DNA from: Marinobacter nauticus | GTDB taxonomy: Bacteria; Pseudomonadota; Gammaproteobacteria; Pseudomonadales; Oleiphilaceae | Direction of reading: 5' to 3' | Length of the DNA stretch: 64,000 nt | Assembly: GCF_003634635.1 (NCBI RefSeq) | Contig: NZ_RBJB01000004.1 | Location: 722,865-786,864, forward strand | Shown here: positions 54,629-63,977 of the stretch, piece after piece | Layout of the letters: every line of letters begins with the position of its first letter | Position numbering within the stretch: the first letter of the stretch is position 1 | The notes under the pieces: model-generated | Told to the model about the DNA's origin: nothing | Database searches by the model: none | What the model saw: only the letters and a program-made list of their open reading frames with translations | Made by a program: the position numbers and the translations under genes

Positions 54629-55051
54629 TCAGAATGGTTTAACAACAGCAAGAATCACGACAGCGAGCAGGACAAACACCGGCAGCTCATTAAACCAGCG
54701 GTAGAACACGTGGCTACGGGTGTTCTGATCATCCCGGAACACTTTGACAAGGTGACCACAGTAGAAGTGGTAGATGATCAGCAAAACCACCAGCGTCAGC
54801 TTGGCATGCAGCCACCCCTGGCTGAAATACCCGGACCAGTTGTAGCTGAGCAACCAGACACCAAAGACAACTGTGGCGACCATGGAAGGCGTAGTGATGC
54901 CACGGTAAAGCTTGCGTTCCATCACCTTGAACCGCTCTTTGCCTGGTTCATCCTCGCAGGCGGCATGATACACGAACAGTCTGGGCAGATAGAAAATGCC
55001 GGCGAACCAGCACACCAGGGAAATAATGTGGAAGGCTTTCACCCAAAGCAT
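54629..55051 (-). CDS. hemJ: Protoporphyrinogen oxidase HemJ
   Basis: A 140-residue membrane protein of the HemJ (UPF0093) family, which oxidises protoporphyrinogen IX to protoporphyrin IX. It begins WVKAFHIISLVCWFAGIFYL, with the conserved His and the motif PRLFVYHA, and has LHAKLTLVVLLIIYHFYCG and RWFNELPVFVLLAVVILAVV. Four transmembrane helices are predicted. It lies in one run with hemL, so the cluster carries early and late haem genes. Its stop overlaps the thiD ribosome-binding site. Confidence 0.88.
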   Translation of the reverse strand: MLWVKAFHIISLVCWFAGIFYLPRLFVYHAACEDEPGKERFKVMERKLYRGITTPSMVATVVFGVWLLSYNWSGYFSQGWLHAKLTLVVLLIIYHFYCGHLVKVFRDDQNTRSHVFYRWFNELPVFVLLAVVILAVVKPF

Positions 55052-55054
55052 TCG

Positions 55055-56830
55055 TTAACTCCGTCGATATTGGTAGTAGCTTTCGATATCCGTTTGCAGC
55101 ACAACACCATAAACTCGTTGAATCATGGGGGCCACATGGCGTTGTACGTATAGTGCCTCAGCCTGGGTGCTGTCGAATTGTTGCAGGGCTTCTTCCAGCG
55201 TTGCCTGGTACTGAACCGGTGCCACATCCCGCCGGTTGGCGGGGATTTCCATCAAATCAATGGACTCCGGTAATTCGGTGCCTTCCTCGGCGGCCTGTTT
55301 CTCGGTGTCCTCAAGAAAGCGGGCCAGATCGACCGCCGGTAGCAGGGCGGTGGGGCCATTGCTGCCTTCCACCAGAAGCCACTTCGGTTCCGATTTCAGG
55401 GCTTTCTTGGCTTCCTCCAGCGTGAGCGCGCGTTCGGTTCGAAGAATATTCCGTTCCATGATGGCGCCAACCGAAACCCGCCTCAGTGCCTGGATAACGG
55501 GGGAGTTCTGGTAGCTCAGGCCCTGGCTCTTGAGGATGGTCAGGAACAGGGATTTCTTGCCGAAGGCTTCGCTGGTCACCAGGCTGGCGGTAGTAATCAT
55601 CAGCATGCCTGGCAGTATGATGTTCGGATTCCGGGTGAGCTCCATCAGCGCCATCAATGCCGCCAGTGGCGCCTGCAGCACGGCGCCCATCATCGCCCCC
55701 ATACCCAGCATGGCGTAAAACCCCACCGATGAGGCAATGTCCGGGAACATCTGGGCACCGATCAGTCCCATGGCGCCGCCCAGGGTGGCGCCCATGAAGA
55801 TGGTGGGGCCGATAACACCGCTGGGCATGCCCAGTCCGATGGACAATCCGGTGATGATCAGCTTGGCGCTGCCCGCGCCGAGCAGTAACCAGAATCCCAG
55901 TTCACCATGAATGGTTTCGCTCACGGTATCGTAGCCGATGCCCATGGTTTCCGGGATCACCAGGGCGAAGGGCACCATCAACAGGCCGGCCACGGCAATT
56001 CGTAGCAAGACCGGGCGGTGATGGTAACGGCCCATACTGTCTACCAGCTGGATAAATCCGGCCGCCGCGATGCCGATAATAACGGCAATGGCGAGAATCC
56101 AGGGAATCTCCAGCAGCGAATTCATGGTCAGAGCCGGGACACTGAACGCCGGTTCGGTGCCGTAAACCGCCTGGGTGACGATAGCAGCGCTGACCGCCGC
56201 CAGGATAATCGGGGTGAAGCCGGCGATGGTGTATTCCATCATCACCACTTCCATCGCGAAAATCACGCCGGAGATGGGGGTGTTGAAGGAGGCGGAAATG
56301 GCAGCGGCACAACCGCAGGCGACCAACGTACGAATGCTGTTGTTGGGCAGCCGCATCCATTGCCCAAGCAGGCTGGAGAAGGCCGCGCCCAGATGTACGG
56401 CGGGTCCCTCCCGGCCGGCGGATTGCCCGGTGATCACCGTGGTGACGCCGGAAACAAACTGAACCATGGCACTGCGGAAGGAGATGTAGCCCTGATGGTA
56501 GTTCAGCCGCTCCATGATATGAACGATGCCGACTTTGCGATCGTGCAGGGCGAGTTTGTGCAACAGCAGCCCCAGCCCCAGAGCCCCGGCCAGTGGCAGA
56601 AGACCTCGGGTGAGCAGATCCAGCTCTTCGAAACTCTCTGAACCCTGGCCCGGCAGGAAATGCTCCAGTGGCCATTCAATAGCGAGTCGGAAAAGCAGGA
56701 TTACGCCGCCGGTCACAATTCCGGACAGCAGGCCAAGAACCGCCAATTGCGGTAAGGCATCAACGCCGGAGAGCTTCCGCCGGAATACGGGGATCAGATT
56801 CTCGGTAATCTGTTGCCTGATGCTACGCAT
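55055..56830 (-). CDS. clcA: ClC family chloride channel/antiporter with CBS domains
   Basis: A 591-residue ClC-type transporter. Selectivity-filter segments include QSAGREGPAVHLGAAFSSLL (GREGP with the gating Glu), IGLGMPSGVIGPTIFMGATL (GxFxP-like), and about ten transmembrane helices to residue 430. The C-terminal about 140 residues hold two CBS-type segments (MERNILRTERALTLEEAKKA, PVQYQATLEEALQQFDSTQA). Whether it is a channel or an H+/Cl- exchanger cannot be settled here. The hemJ start is 3 bases past its stop, so it is the first gene of this leftward cluster. Confidence 0.92.
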   Translation of the reverse strand: MRSIRQQITENLIPVFRRKLSGVDALPQLAVLGLLSGIVTGGVILLFRLAIEWPLEHFLPGQGSESFEELDLLTRGLLPLAGALGLGLLLHKLALHDRKVGIVHIMERLNYHQGYISFRSAMVQFVSGVTTVITGQSAGREGPAVHLGAAFSSLLGQWMRLPNNSIRTLVACGCAAAISASFNTPISGVIFAMEVVMMEYTIAGFTPIILAAVSAAIVTQAVYGTEPAFSVPALTMNSLLEIPWILAIAVIIGIAAAGFIQLVDSMGRYHHRPVLLRIAVAGLLMVPFALVIPETMGIGYDTVSETIHGELGFWLLLGAGSAKLIITGLSIGLGMPSGVIGPTIFMGATLGGAMGLIGAQMFPDIASSVGFYAMLGMGAMMGAVLQAPLAALMALMELTRNPNIILPGMLMITTASLVTSEAFGKKSLFLTILKSQGLSYQNSPVIQALRRVSVGAIMERNILRTERALTLEEAKKALKSEPKWLLVEGSNGPTALLPAVDLARFLEDTEKQAAEEGTELPESIDLMEIPANRRDVAPVQYQATLEEALQQFDSTQAEALYVQRHVAPMIQRVYGVVLQTDIESYYQYRRS

Positions 56831-56984
56831 TGGCGGGGTGTTCCGGTTGGAGTGTCGGGATCATCAGCAGATTTCTGACAACATTGTAACGGCGGGCCCG
56901 CAGGCTGCAATAAGTCCTTGGTTTATCATGTTAGACTACGTGCCCTGACTTCCCAATTCTGTCCAGACCACGTTGGAGATAAGA

Positions 56985-58022
56985 GTGATTAAAGTAGGCA
57001 TCGTCGGCGGAACCGGATACACGGGTGTAGAGCTGCTGAGAATTCTGGCTACCCACCCGGAAGCAGAGGTTATCTGCATCACCTCGCGATCGGAAGCGGG
57101 TATGCCCGTGGCTGATATGTATCCCAACCTGCGAGGCCATTATGAGCTTGAATTCTCCGAGCCTGACGCATCGGTGCTGGCGAGCTGTGATCTGGTGTTT
57201 TTTGCCACGCCGCATGGCGTTGCCATGCGCATGGTTCCGGAATTGATGGCCTCAGGTGTTCGCGTGGTCGACCTGTCGGCGGACTTCCGCCTGAAAGATC
57301 TTGATACTTGGGCAAACTGGTATGGCATGCCCCACGAGAGTGCCGACTGGGCCGAAAAAGCAGTGTACGGCTTGCCCGAGGTGGCGCGCGAGGCCATTCG
57401 TGACGCTCAGCTGGTGGCGAATCCAGGGTGTTATCCGACAGCTGTACAGCTGGGATTCCTGCCGTTGCTGGAACACGGTCTGGTCAATCCTGCAAGGCTG
57501 ATAGCCGATGCCAAGTCCGGCGCCAGCGGTGCTGGCCGGCAGGGCAAGATTGGCATGCTCCACGGTGAAATAGGCGAGAGTTTCAAGGCCTATGGGGCGT
57601 CCGGGCATCGGCATTTGCCGGAGATCCGCCAGGGCCTGACGGCCGCCGCGGGCAAAGGTGTTGGTGTTACCTTTGTGCCGCATCTGATACCGATGATTCG
57701 CGGTATTGAAGCCACGCTCTATGCCGAGCTCGATAATCCTCAGGATTTTGACCGCCTTCAGGCACTGTATGAGGCGCGTTTTAAAAATGAGCCGTTCGTC
57801 GATGTCATGCCGTTCGGCAGTCATCCGGAGACCCGCAGTGTCCGTGGCGCCAATCACTGTCGGATGGCATTACACCGCCAGGAAGACAGCAACATCGTGA
57901 TTGTGTCATCGGTGATCGACAATTTGGTGAAGGGCGCCGCCGGCCAGGCCGTTCAGAATATGAATATCATGTTCAGTCTGGATGAAACCATGGGCCTGAA
58001 TGCTCCGGCTCTGCTGCCGTGA
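56985..58022 (+). CDS. argC: N-acetyl-gamma-glutamyl-phosphate reductase
   Basis: The NADPH-dependent third step of arginine synthesis. It is 345 residues from GTG 56985, preceded by GGAGA 5 bases upstream; a TTG at 56973 is less likely. It begins [20 protein letters not shown] and has [12 protein letters not shown], the catalytic Cys in [19 protein letters not shown], and [20 protein letters not shown] with the catalytic His. It heads the argC-DUF6776-bactofilin-erpA group, the same as PA0662-PA0665 in P. aeruginosa (remembered). Confidence 0.96.
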   Translation: MIKVGIVGGTGYTGVELLRILATHPEAEVICITSRSEAGMPVADMYPNLRGHYELEFSEPDASVLASCDLVFFATPHGVAMRMVPELMASGVRVVDLSADFRLKDLDTWANWYGMPHESADWAEKAVYGLPEVAREAIRDAQLVANPGCYPTAVQLGFLPLLEHGLVNPARLIADAKSGASGAGRQGKIGMLHGEIGESFKAYGASGHRHLPEIRQGLTAAAGKGVGVTFVPHLIPMIRGIEATLYAELDNPQDFDRLQALYEARFKNEPFVDVMPFGSHPETRSVRGANHCRMALHRQEDSNIVIVSSVIDNLVKGAAGQAVQNMNIMFSLDETMGLNAPALLP

Positions 58023-58031
58023 GGACGGGCC

Positions 58032-58772
58032 GTGAGTGATCCTCGAAAACCGGCGGATGAATACGTTGTTATCCGCCACCGGCCGGGTTACCGGTTACGT
58101 CGCAGCCTGATTCTGCTGGCATTCACCGTCATTGCGGCTGTGGCCGGATATGCCGCTGGGCTCGCCCAGGGCGGTTTCCGTTTCAGCTCGGCGGAAGCGT
58201 CTGCCGAGCAGCTGGTGGAGGAGGTGGAGAACCTGCGGGAGCAATACCGGGAGGCACGCCAGGGCTTGGTGAACCTCGAACGTGGGCGCGCCATCGACGA
58301 GCAGGCACTGCGGGAGGCGCGAAACACGATTGTCGGCCTGGAGACCCGCATCTCGGAGCTGGAGGCGGACCTTACCTTCTACCGCAATATCATGGCGCCT
58401 TCGGAAACCAGCAAGGGTCTGCAGGTGGACAGTTTTACGCTGAGCCCGGCCCGGGAGTCTGGCGCTTTCGATTTCAAAATGGTGCTGACTCAGGTTGGCA
58501 ACAACAAGAGCTATATTTCAGGCCTGGTGGCCGTGAATGTCATCGGTCGTCTGGATGGCGAGAAAGAGGTCATTGCGCTGAGGGATCTGTCGGATGAGAT
58601 TGATGATCTGGGCGTGAAATTCCGGTTCCGCTACTTCCAGGATGTGGAGGGCAGCCTGCGCCTGCCTGAGAGCTTTGAGCCCTATGAGATTCAGGTCGTT
58701 GCCCAGGCGGAGGGCCGCAAGGCATCCCAGGCTGAACGAACCTTTGATTGGAAAGATTTAACGGAGAATTGA
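58032..58772 (+). CDS. DUF6776 family membrane-anchored coiled-coil protein
   Basis: A 246-residue protein starting at GTG 58032, 9 bases past argC. A transmembrane helix (SLILLAFTVIAAVAGYAAGL) at about residues 25-45 is followed by a coiled coil (SAEQLVEEVENLREQYREAR, LREARNTIVGLETRISELEA) to about residue 120, then a beta-rich C-terminal domain (FTLSPARESGAFDFKMVLTQ, VKFRFRYFQDVEG). This is the family between argC and bactofilin in pseudomonads. It is probably periplasmic-facing and may work with the bactofilin one base downstream; function unknown. Confidence 0.82.
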   Translation: MSDPRKPADEYVVIRHRPGYRLRRSLILLAFTVIAAVAGYAAGLAQGGFRFSSAEASAEQLVEEVENLREQYREARQGLVNLERGRAIDEQALREARNTIVGLETRISELEADLTFYRNIMAPSETSKGLQVDSFTLSPARESGAFDFKMVLTQVGNNKSYISGLVAVNVIGRLDGEKEVIALRDLSDEIDDLGVKFRFRYFQDVEGSLRLPESFEPYEIQVVAQAEGRKASQAERTFDWKDLTEN

Positions 58773-58773
58773 A

Positions 58774-59220
58774 ATGCTTGGCAAGAAAAAGCAGAAGCCC
58801 CGCCGTTCCCCCGGCCATTTTGACACCCTGATTTCCGGCAAGACCACCGTTGAGGGCGATGTTCATTTCTCCGGTGGCCTTCACGTAGATGGCACCATCA
58901 AGGGCCGGGTTGTCGCCGAAGAAGGCTCCGATGCGGTGGTACGTTTGTCAGAAGTGGGGGAAATCGTTGGCGACGTGGTGGCCCCCCACATCATCATCAA
59001 TGGCAAGGTAAAGGGTGATGTGCATGCCTCTGCCCACCTCGAGCTGGCAGAAAAAGCGGTAGTCACCGGCAATGTGTATTACCAGCTGATTGAGATGGCC
59101 ATGGGCGCCTCGGTCAACGGTAACCTGGTTCGCAAGGACGAGACCAGTGGCCTGCTGACCCATGAGCACCGACAGGCAGATGGTTCTCTTACAGGTGAAG
59201 ATGAGGATAAGTCCGAATAG
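58774..59220 (+). CDS. Bactofilin
   Basis: A 148-residue bactofilin family (DUF583/CcmA-like) cytoskeletal protein. A basic N-terminal tail precedes a right-handed beta-helix core ([96 protein letters not shown]). The acidic C-tail (GEDEDKSE) is variable. These proteins polymerise without nucleotide and position cell-wall enzymes. It is coupled to the upstream DUF6776 gene, and an M23 peptidase lies 1.5 kb away. Confidence 0.92.
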   Translation: MLGKKKQKPRRSPGHFDTLISGKTTVEGDVHFSGGLHVDGTIKGRVVAEEGSDAVVRLSEVGEIVGDVVAPHIIINGKVKGDVHASAHLELAEKAVVTGNVYYQLIEMAMGASVNGNLVRKDETSGLLTHEHRQADGSLTGEDEDKSE

Positions 59221-59282
59221 TTGATTGTTTTAGTCAGGAATACCATAATTTCCCGACAGCAATATCATGCCGGAGGCAGACT

Positions 59283-59636
59283 TTGAGTGTAGTTCAGCAA
59301 CAGATGGCCACGCCGTTGTTTTTCACCGACAACGCCGTCGCGAAGGTGCGCGAGTTGATCGAGGAAGAAGAAAATCCCGATCTCAAGTTGCGCGTCTTTG
59401 TGACAGGCGGCGGCTGCTCCGGATTCCAGTACGGCTTTTCATTTGATGAAAGCCAGGAAGAGGATGACACCGTCATCGAGCGGGACGGCGTCAAGCTGCT
59501 GGTTGACTCCATGAGCTATCAGTATCTGGTAGGGGCTACTATCGATTATCAGGAAGGGCTTCAGGGTTCACAGTTTGTGGTTCAGAACCCCAATGCGAGT
59601 TCGACCTGCGGTTGCGGCAGCTCATTTTCCATCTGA
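59283..59636 (+). CDS. erpA: Iron-sulfur cluster carrier ErpA
   Basis: An A-type carrier that delivers [4Fe-4S] clusters to apoproteins. It is 117 residues from a TTG start at 59283 (GGAGG 6 bases upstream; the resulting [13 protein letters not shown] matches the family N-terminus). The three conserved cysteines are in [12 protein letters not shown] and [11 protein letters not shown] at the end. It sits between bactofilin and anmK as in Pseudomonas. The stop is 1 base from that of the convergent anmK. Confidence 0.95.
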   Translation: MSVVQQQMATPLFFTDNAVAKVRELIEEEENPDLKLRVFVTGGGCSGFQYGFSFDESQEEDDTVIERDGVKLLVDSMSYQYLVGATIDYQEGLQGSQFVVQNPNASSTCGCGSSFSI

Positions 59637-59637
59637 A

Positions 59638-60738
59638 TCAGGGCGGATAAATTGCGCCCAGTATTCTCTCGCCCGAAGCGCCGGTGACTTCGGGCACGTT
59701 GCCCGGTAACTGAAGGATGGTTTGTCGGGCCAGCCAGGCGAACGCCACCGGCTCTACCCATTGAGGGTCAAGACCAAGATCCGCCGTGGTGTGCAGTGCG
59801 GCGGACCCAAGGCCTACCTTGAGCTCTCTCATCAGTAATCGATTGAAGGTGCCACCACCACAGGCATACACGGCCATGTCCGCATTTTCCTGTGGTAACT
59901 GCTGGAGAATGGTGGTCACGGTCAGTTGCAGCAGGGTTCTCTGCACGTCCTCGGCGGGTATCTCGTCGAAACGCTGAAGATGCGTGCGCACCCAGTCGAT
60001 GTTGAAACGCTCTTTGCCCGTACTCTTCGGAGCTGGTTTGCTGAAGTAGGCGTCTGACAGCATGCTGGCAAGCAGTTCGGAATGGGTCGCGCCCTCACTG
60101 GCCATGTGGCCGTCTTCATCAAAATGCCGACCGGTCTGGTCCAGGCACCAGGCGTCCAGCAGAGCATTGGCCGGGCCGGTATCGAAGCCGACGACCGGCT
60201 TTCTCGATCCGGCCGGCAGCCAGGTGATATTGGCGATACCTCCGAGATTCAGAATGCATCTATCCTGAGTGGGTGAGGCAAATAGCCAGCGATGAAAAGC
60301 GGGTACCAGGGGAGCGCCCTGTCCGCCGGCGGCGATGTCCCGACTTCGGAAATCGGCAACTGTGGTGATTCCCAGACGTTCGGATAGCCACGCGGCGTTG
60401 CCGATCTGAAGGGAAAAGGGGGCGTTTCCGGTTGGTTGGTGGCGAATGGTCTGGCCATGGCTGCCTGCGGCCCGGATCTTTTGAGGATCAACGCCGGACT
60501 TTTTAATCAGTTGGGCACCGGCTTCCGCAAAATGCTGGCCAACCAGGGAGTCCAGTTCACCCAGCTCATCCGGGTCTGCCTGGTTACGCGTTGCCAGCAG
60601 CAATCGCTGGCGCAGCGCGTCGGTATAGGGTAGTGAGAAGGTTTCGTGGACGGCCAGGCTGTCCGTGTCGAAAGACACCAGCACCGCATCAACTGCGTCC
60701 ATGCTGGTGCCTGACATCAGGCCTAGCCAGTAGTCCAT
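59638..60738 (-). CDS. anmK: Anhydro-N-acetylmuramic acid kinase
   Basis: Phosphorylates and opens 1,6-anhydro-MurNAc released during cell-wall turnover. It is 366 residues. It starts DYWLGLMSGTSMDAVDAVLV (ATP-binding), has AAGSHGQTIRHQPTGNAPFS, VADFRSRDIAAGGQGAPLVP (catalytic Asp), ILNLGGIANITWLPAG, GFDTGPANALLDAWC and AVYACGGGTFNRLLMREL. It starts 2 bases past the M23 peptidase stop, so the pair is probably a cell-wall recycling unit. Confidence 0.96.
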   Translation of the reverse strand: MDYWLGLMSGTSMDAVDAVLVSFDTDSLAVHETFSLPYTDALRQRLLLATRNQADPDELGELDSLVGQHFAEAGAQLIKKSGVDPQKIRAAGSHGQTIRHQPTGNAPFSLQIGNAAWLSERLGITTVADFRSRDIAAGGQGAPLVPAFHRWLFASPTQDRCILNLGGIANITWLPAGSRKPVVGFDTGPANALLDAWCLDQTGRHFDEDGHMASEGATHSELLASMLSDAYFSKPAPKSTGKERFNIDWVRTHLQRFDEIPAEDVQRTLLQLTVTTILQQLPQENADMAVYACGGGTFNRLLMRELKVGLGSAALHTTADLGLDPQWVEPVAFAWLARQTILQLPGNVPEVTGASGERILGAIYPP

Positions 60739-60740
60739 GC

Positions 60741-62129
60741 TCAGTTATCCGAGGCCAGCGCCAGCTGCTGATTGCTTTCGCGGAACACGTTGAACTGTGC
60801 CAGGCGCTGTTCAGTGAACTTCTGGAACCTGGCCATCTCGCTGTCCGGTACCGGCTTGGCGTCGGGGAGTTTGACTGTTCTGGAGTTTCTCGGCGCACCG
60901 TTGATCCGGAACTCATAATGCAGGTGGGGGCCAGTCACCATGCCGGATGAACCTACATAGCCAATGGTTTCTCCCTGCTTGACCCGGGTACCATTCTTGA
61001 TGCCTTTGCCCAGACGGCTCATGTGAGCGTAGAGTGTTGTAATGTTGTCGCCATGCTGCAGCACTACAGTTCGGCCGTAGCCGCCTTTCCAACCGGCGAA
61101 CTTCACCCGGCCGCTGCCGGCGGCCTTGATTGGGGTGCCCGGAGGTGCCGCATAATCGGTACCTTCGTGTGGACGAACCACATCGAGAACCGGATGGCGG
61201 CGTTGCAGGTTGAAGGGCGAAGAGACCCGGGCGTTGATCGGCACTCTCAGGAAGGCCTTGCGCATGCTCTTGCCATCGGGGGAATAGTAGTCGCTTTCTC
61301 CGTTGGCATCGGTATACAGCAGGGCAAGGTTGTCTTCACCCCGGTTGATAAAACGGGCAGAGAGAATCCGGCCGGTATCAAACTTTTCGCCATCAATATA
61401 AAGCTCTTCGTAAACCACTTCGAAGCTGTCGCCTTTTCTGACATCGTATACAAAGTCGATGTCCCAGCCGAAAATGCCGGCCAGTTCCATCGTCAGGCGA
61501 TCATTCAGGCCGGCGTCTCTGGCTGAGAGGTATAAAGACCCGTCGATAACGCCTGCGGCGAATGCCGGTCTGGCTTCAGGTTCGCGAACGACGGTCTCAC
61601 CAAGAAAGCCATCTTCCGTGCGCGCGATTTTGAGGGACTCCAACAAAGAGCGTTGGAGTTCAATCGCAACCAGTTCGCCCTCGGAGTTCACGCCGAACCG
61701 GATATCCTCGCCGGCATAAAGGCGTTGGAGCTTGTCGGCCTCGCCGTCACCGTGAATCACCGAAAGCATCAGGCCGTCGTTAAATCCGGCTTTCCGGAAC
61801 AACGTGGAGAGCGTATCGCCAGATTTGATGGTGAATTCCTGCCACTGAATATCAGGCTCGGGTGCAACGTCTGCCTGAGCTGTCATTGGTTGGCTTTGGC
61901 TTTCAGTTGTTTGGCTTGTTGTCTCATCCTCCGGAGCGGCGGCTTGGGTGCTGGCTTCCTGTGAGGATGCCCCGGAAATCAGGCCCTGCTCCAGGTCGAC
62001 GGTGTAGCTCATCCGCTTGGCTTCAACGTCTGCGCTTGGGCTCATCAGGACAGCAGCAGAGACGATCACCGTGGCGGCTGCCGCCAGGGTAATGTGTGTT
62101 TTGGGGAATGTTTTCAGCACGTGGCTCAC
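60741..62129 (-). CDS. M23 family peptidoglycan DD-endopeptidase (MepM-like)
   Basis: A 462-residue envelope protein. An N-terminal signal/anchor (THITLAAAATVIVSAAVLM) is followed by a low-complexity Gln/Thr/Ser-rich linker (SQEASTQAAAPEDETTSQTT), a LysM-like/OapA domain (FTIKSGDTLSTLFRKAGFND) and a second domain (YDVRKGDSFEVVYEELYIDG). The M23 peptidase domain has Zn-ligand motifs VRPHEGTDYAAPPGTPI (H-x3-D) and GPHLHYEFRING (H-x-H). It cleaves peptidoglycan crosslinks (family). It is upstream of anmK with 2 bases between and divergent from tyrS. Confidence 0.94.
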   Translation of the reverse strand: MSHVLKTFPKTHITLAAAATVIVSAAVLMSPSADVEAKRMSYTVDLEQGLISGASSQEASTQAAAPEDETTSQTTESQSQPMTAQADVAPEPDIQWQEFTIKSGDTLSTLFRKAGFNDGLMLSVIHGDGEADKLQRLYAGEDIRFGVNSEGELVAIELQRSLLESLKIARTEDGFLGETVVREPEARPAFAAGVIDGSLYLSARDAGLNDRLTMELAGIFGWDIDFVYDVRKGDSFEVVYEELYIDGEKFDTGRILSARFINRGEDNLALLYTDANGESDYYSPDGKSMRKAFLRVPINARVSSPFNLQRRHPVLDVVRPHEGTDYAAPPGTPIKAAGSGRVKFAGWKGGYGRTVVLQHGDNITTLYAHMSRLGKGIKNGTRVKQGETIGYVGSSGMVTGPHLHYEFRINGAPRNSRTVKLPDAKPVPDSEMARFQKFTEQRLAQFNVFRESNQQLALASDN

Positions 62130-62166
62130 CCGTTTTAATCGGTAATCCAGTAATTTGTACCGGCTT

Positions 62167-62195
62167 ATTAAAGCGCCAGGTCAAGTATAGACCAA
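62167..62195 (-). promoter_or_regulatory. Candidate promoter of the M23 peptidase-anmK unit
   Basis: On the minus strand TTGGTC (62190-62195) and TTTAAT (62167-62172) are separated by 17 bases, 38 bases upstream of the ATG. The -10 is good and the -35 modest. Confidence 0.4.
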
Positions 62196-62282
62196 CAGAG
62201 TACCGCATATAACAGAATTGCGACAGTGTCCAACATTACAGTCGAGCGGCTGTACTGGTCGTACAAACTGCGCTGCCGCTGC

Positions 62283-62288
62283 TATAAT
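62283..62288 (+). promoter_or_regulatory. Candidate -10 element for tyrS
   Basis: A perfect TATAAT in the 295-base gap before tyrS, about 137 bases upstream of its ATG; the sequence in the -35 position is weak. The leader of about 130 nt that would result has no recognisable T-box or riboswitch. Confidence 0.45.
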
Positions 62289-62424
62289 CCCGGGCTTTTC
62301 ATGCTCTAACTGGTCGTTTTCTGAGCATTTCTACTGTACCAAGGGTGCCGGTAACTCACAGATTTCTTTTGTAGACCTCTGTAACCGGCTCCCGCTTTAT
62401 TGTCACAGACGGGGTGAGGGGTTC

Positions 62425-63627
62425 ATGGCATCAATAGATGAAGCGCTGGCGATTATCAAACGGGGTATTGATGAGCTGATTCCAGAGGAAGACCTGGTTG
62501 AAAAGCTGAAAGAAGGTCGGCCGCTGCGAGTGAAGGCCGGCTTCGACCCAACCGCACCAGACCTGCACCTCGGCCACACGGTTCTTATAAACAAACTGCG
62601 TCAGTTCCAGGACCTTGGGCACGAAGTTATTTTCCTGATTGGTGACTTTACCGGCATGATCGGTGACCCCACAGGAAAGAGTGCTACCCGGCCTCCGCTT
62701 ACTGAAGATCAGGTGCGCGACAATGCGATTACCTATAAAGAGCAGGTGTTCAAGATTCTGGATCGGGAAAAAACCCGGGTTGTCTTCAACTCCGAGTGGA
62801 TGAGCAAGATGACAGCGGCGGATATGATTCGCCTGGCCGGGCAATATACGGTTGCCCGTATGCTTGAGCGCGATGACTTTACCAAGCGCTATCGTTCCGA
62901 GCAGCCAATCGCTATTCATGAATTCCTCTATCCTCTGGTGCAGGGCTACGACTCAGTGGCGCTGGAAGCTGATATTGAGTTGGGTGGCACTGATCAGAAG
63001 TTCAATCTTCTGATGGGGCGGATTTTGCAAAAGCATTACGGCCAGAAACCGCAGGCCATCCTGACCGTCCCTATCCTTGAGGGGCTGGATGGTGTCCAGA
63101 AGATGTCCAAGTCTCTCGGTAACTATGTGGGGGTCAGCGACTCCCCGGGGGAGATGTATACCAAGCTGCTTTCCATGCCAGATGAGTTGCTGTGGCGTTA
63201 CTTCGAGTTGCTCAGTTTCCGGCCGATGGCTGAGATCGAGCAATTCAAAGCCGCGGTTGCCGGCGGCGAAAACCCTCAGGACTATAAGAAGGTGCTCGCT
63301 GAAGAGTTGATTACCCGCTTCCATGATGAGGAGGCCGCAAAGACGGCTCATAAGTCGGCGGGTAATCGGGTTGCTCTCGGTGAGATTCCGGACAACGTAC
63401 CGGTCGTGGAGGTTTCGCTGGAAGGTCAGGGTGAGATTCCGATGCCTGCGGTTCTGCGTCTTGCTGGTCTGGTGAAGAACGGTGCTGCGGCGCGTGACGT
63501 GCTTGGGCGTGGAGCGGTTTATGTGGATGGCCAGCAGTTTGAGGGGCAGCGCATGTTCGTAGCAGGGGATGAGTGTGTCATCCAGGCGGGTAAAAAGAAG
63601 ATTGCCCGGGTGATAATTGTCGAGTGA
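62425..63627 (+). CDS. tyrS: Tyrosyl-tRNA synthetase (TyrZ-type)
   Basis: Charges tRNA-Tyr. It is 400 residues from ATG 62425 (GAGGG 5 bases ahead; the long upstream frame is not coding). It has the class I HIGH motif in [40 protein letters not shown], the KMSKS motif in [15 protein letters not shown], and a C-terminal S4 domain ([20 protein letters not shown]). The form with TVLINKL and this length matches the TyrZ type found upstream of an rRNA operon in P. aeruginosa. The window's rRNA promoters follow immediately. Confidence 0.95.
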   Translation: MASIDEALAIIKRGIDELIPEEDLVEKLKEGRPLRVKAGFDPTAPDLHLGHTVLINKLRQFQDLGHEVIFLIGDFTGMIGDPTGKSATRPPLTEDQVRDNAITYKEQVFKILDREKTRVVFNSEWMSKMTAADMIRLAGQYTVARMLERDDFTKRYRSEQPIAIHEFLYPLVQGYDSVALEADIELGGTDQKFNLLMGRILQKHYGQKPQAILTVPILEGLDGVQKMSKSLGNYVGVSDSPGEMYTKLLSMPDELLWRYFELLSFRPMAEIEQFKAAVAGGENPQDYKKVLAEELITRFHDEEAAKTAHKSAGNRVALGEIPDNVPVVEVSLEGQGEIPMPAVLRLAGLVKNGAAARDVLGRGAVYVDGQQFEGQRMFVAGDECVIQAGKKKIARVIIVE

Positions 63628-63642
63628 TTTTCGTGGCGTTTT

Positions 63643-63671
63643 GGCCAATCTGAATTTTTTTCAGATTGGCC
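63643..63671. terminator. Hairpin after tyrS, abutting rRNA promoter P1
   Basis: A perfect 11-bp stem GGCCAATCTGA / TCAGATTGGCC with loop ATTTTTT, 16 bases after the tyrS stop. The 3' arm ends one base before the -35 TTGACT of the first rRNA promoter. There is no T-run after the stem on the plus strand. Confidence 0.65.
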
Positions 63672-63672
63672 G

Positions 63673-63700
63673 TTGACTCCTCGGCTGAGGTCTGTAGAAT
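63673..63700 (+). promoter_or_regulatory. rRNA operon promoter 1
   Basis: TTGACT, 16-base spacer, TAGAAT, then a GC-rich discriminator GCGC. It is the first of three tandem promoters that share spacer length and -10 sequence. Confidence 0.82.
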
Positions 63701-63803
63701 GCGCATCTCGCTTGAGGGGCAGGCCACTGAAAAGAGGCAAAGCCTGAGCGATAACTGCTTGAAAGCGCTGAAGAAAATGTTTCATAAAAACTTCAGAAAG
63801 CGG

Positions 63804-63831
63804 TTGACAGGAAGGCGGTTCAGTGTAGAAT
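63804..63831 (+). promoter_or_regulatory. rRNA operon promoter 2
   Basis: TTGACA, 16-base spacer, TAGAAT, discriminator GCGC. An A/T-rich stretch (about 63775-63800) just upstream could be an UP element. Confidence 0.88.
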
Positions 63832-63907
63832 GCGCACCTCGAAACAGGCAGTAAGCCGGAGAGTTTTTCGGCGGTTTTCGGAAGCGAAAACAGCGAAAAA
63901 TAAACGG

Positions 63908-63935
63908 TTGACAGGGCAGCGGAACGATGTAGAAT
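63908..63935 (+). promoter_or_regulatory. rRNA operon promoter 3
   Basis: TTGACA, 16-base spacer, TAGAAT, discriminator ACGCGG. An A-rich segment (about 63885-63903) upstream may be an UP element. It lies about 30 bases ahead of boxA. Confidence 0.9.
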
Positions 63936-63947
63936 ACGCGGCCTTGA

Positions 63948-63963
63948 TTGAGCAACAGCTCAA
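63948..63963 (+). promoter_or_regulatory. boxB-like hairpin of the rRNA leader
   Basis: TTGAGC / GCTCAA with loop AACA, directly before boxA, the usual antitermination arrangement. Confidence 0.7.
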
Positions 63964-63965
63964 AC

Positions 63966-63977
63966 GCTCTTTAAAAA
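63966..63977 (+). promoter_or_regulatory. boxA antitermination element of the rRNA leader
   Basis: GCTCTTTAAAAA matches the rRNA boxA core (GCTCTTTAACAA) bound by NusB/NusE. The 16S gene itself must begin beyond base 64000; nothing of it is visible. Confidence 0.85.
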
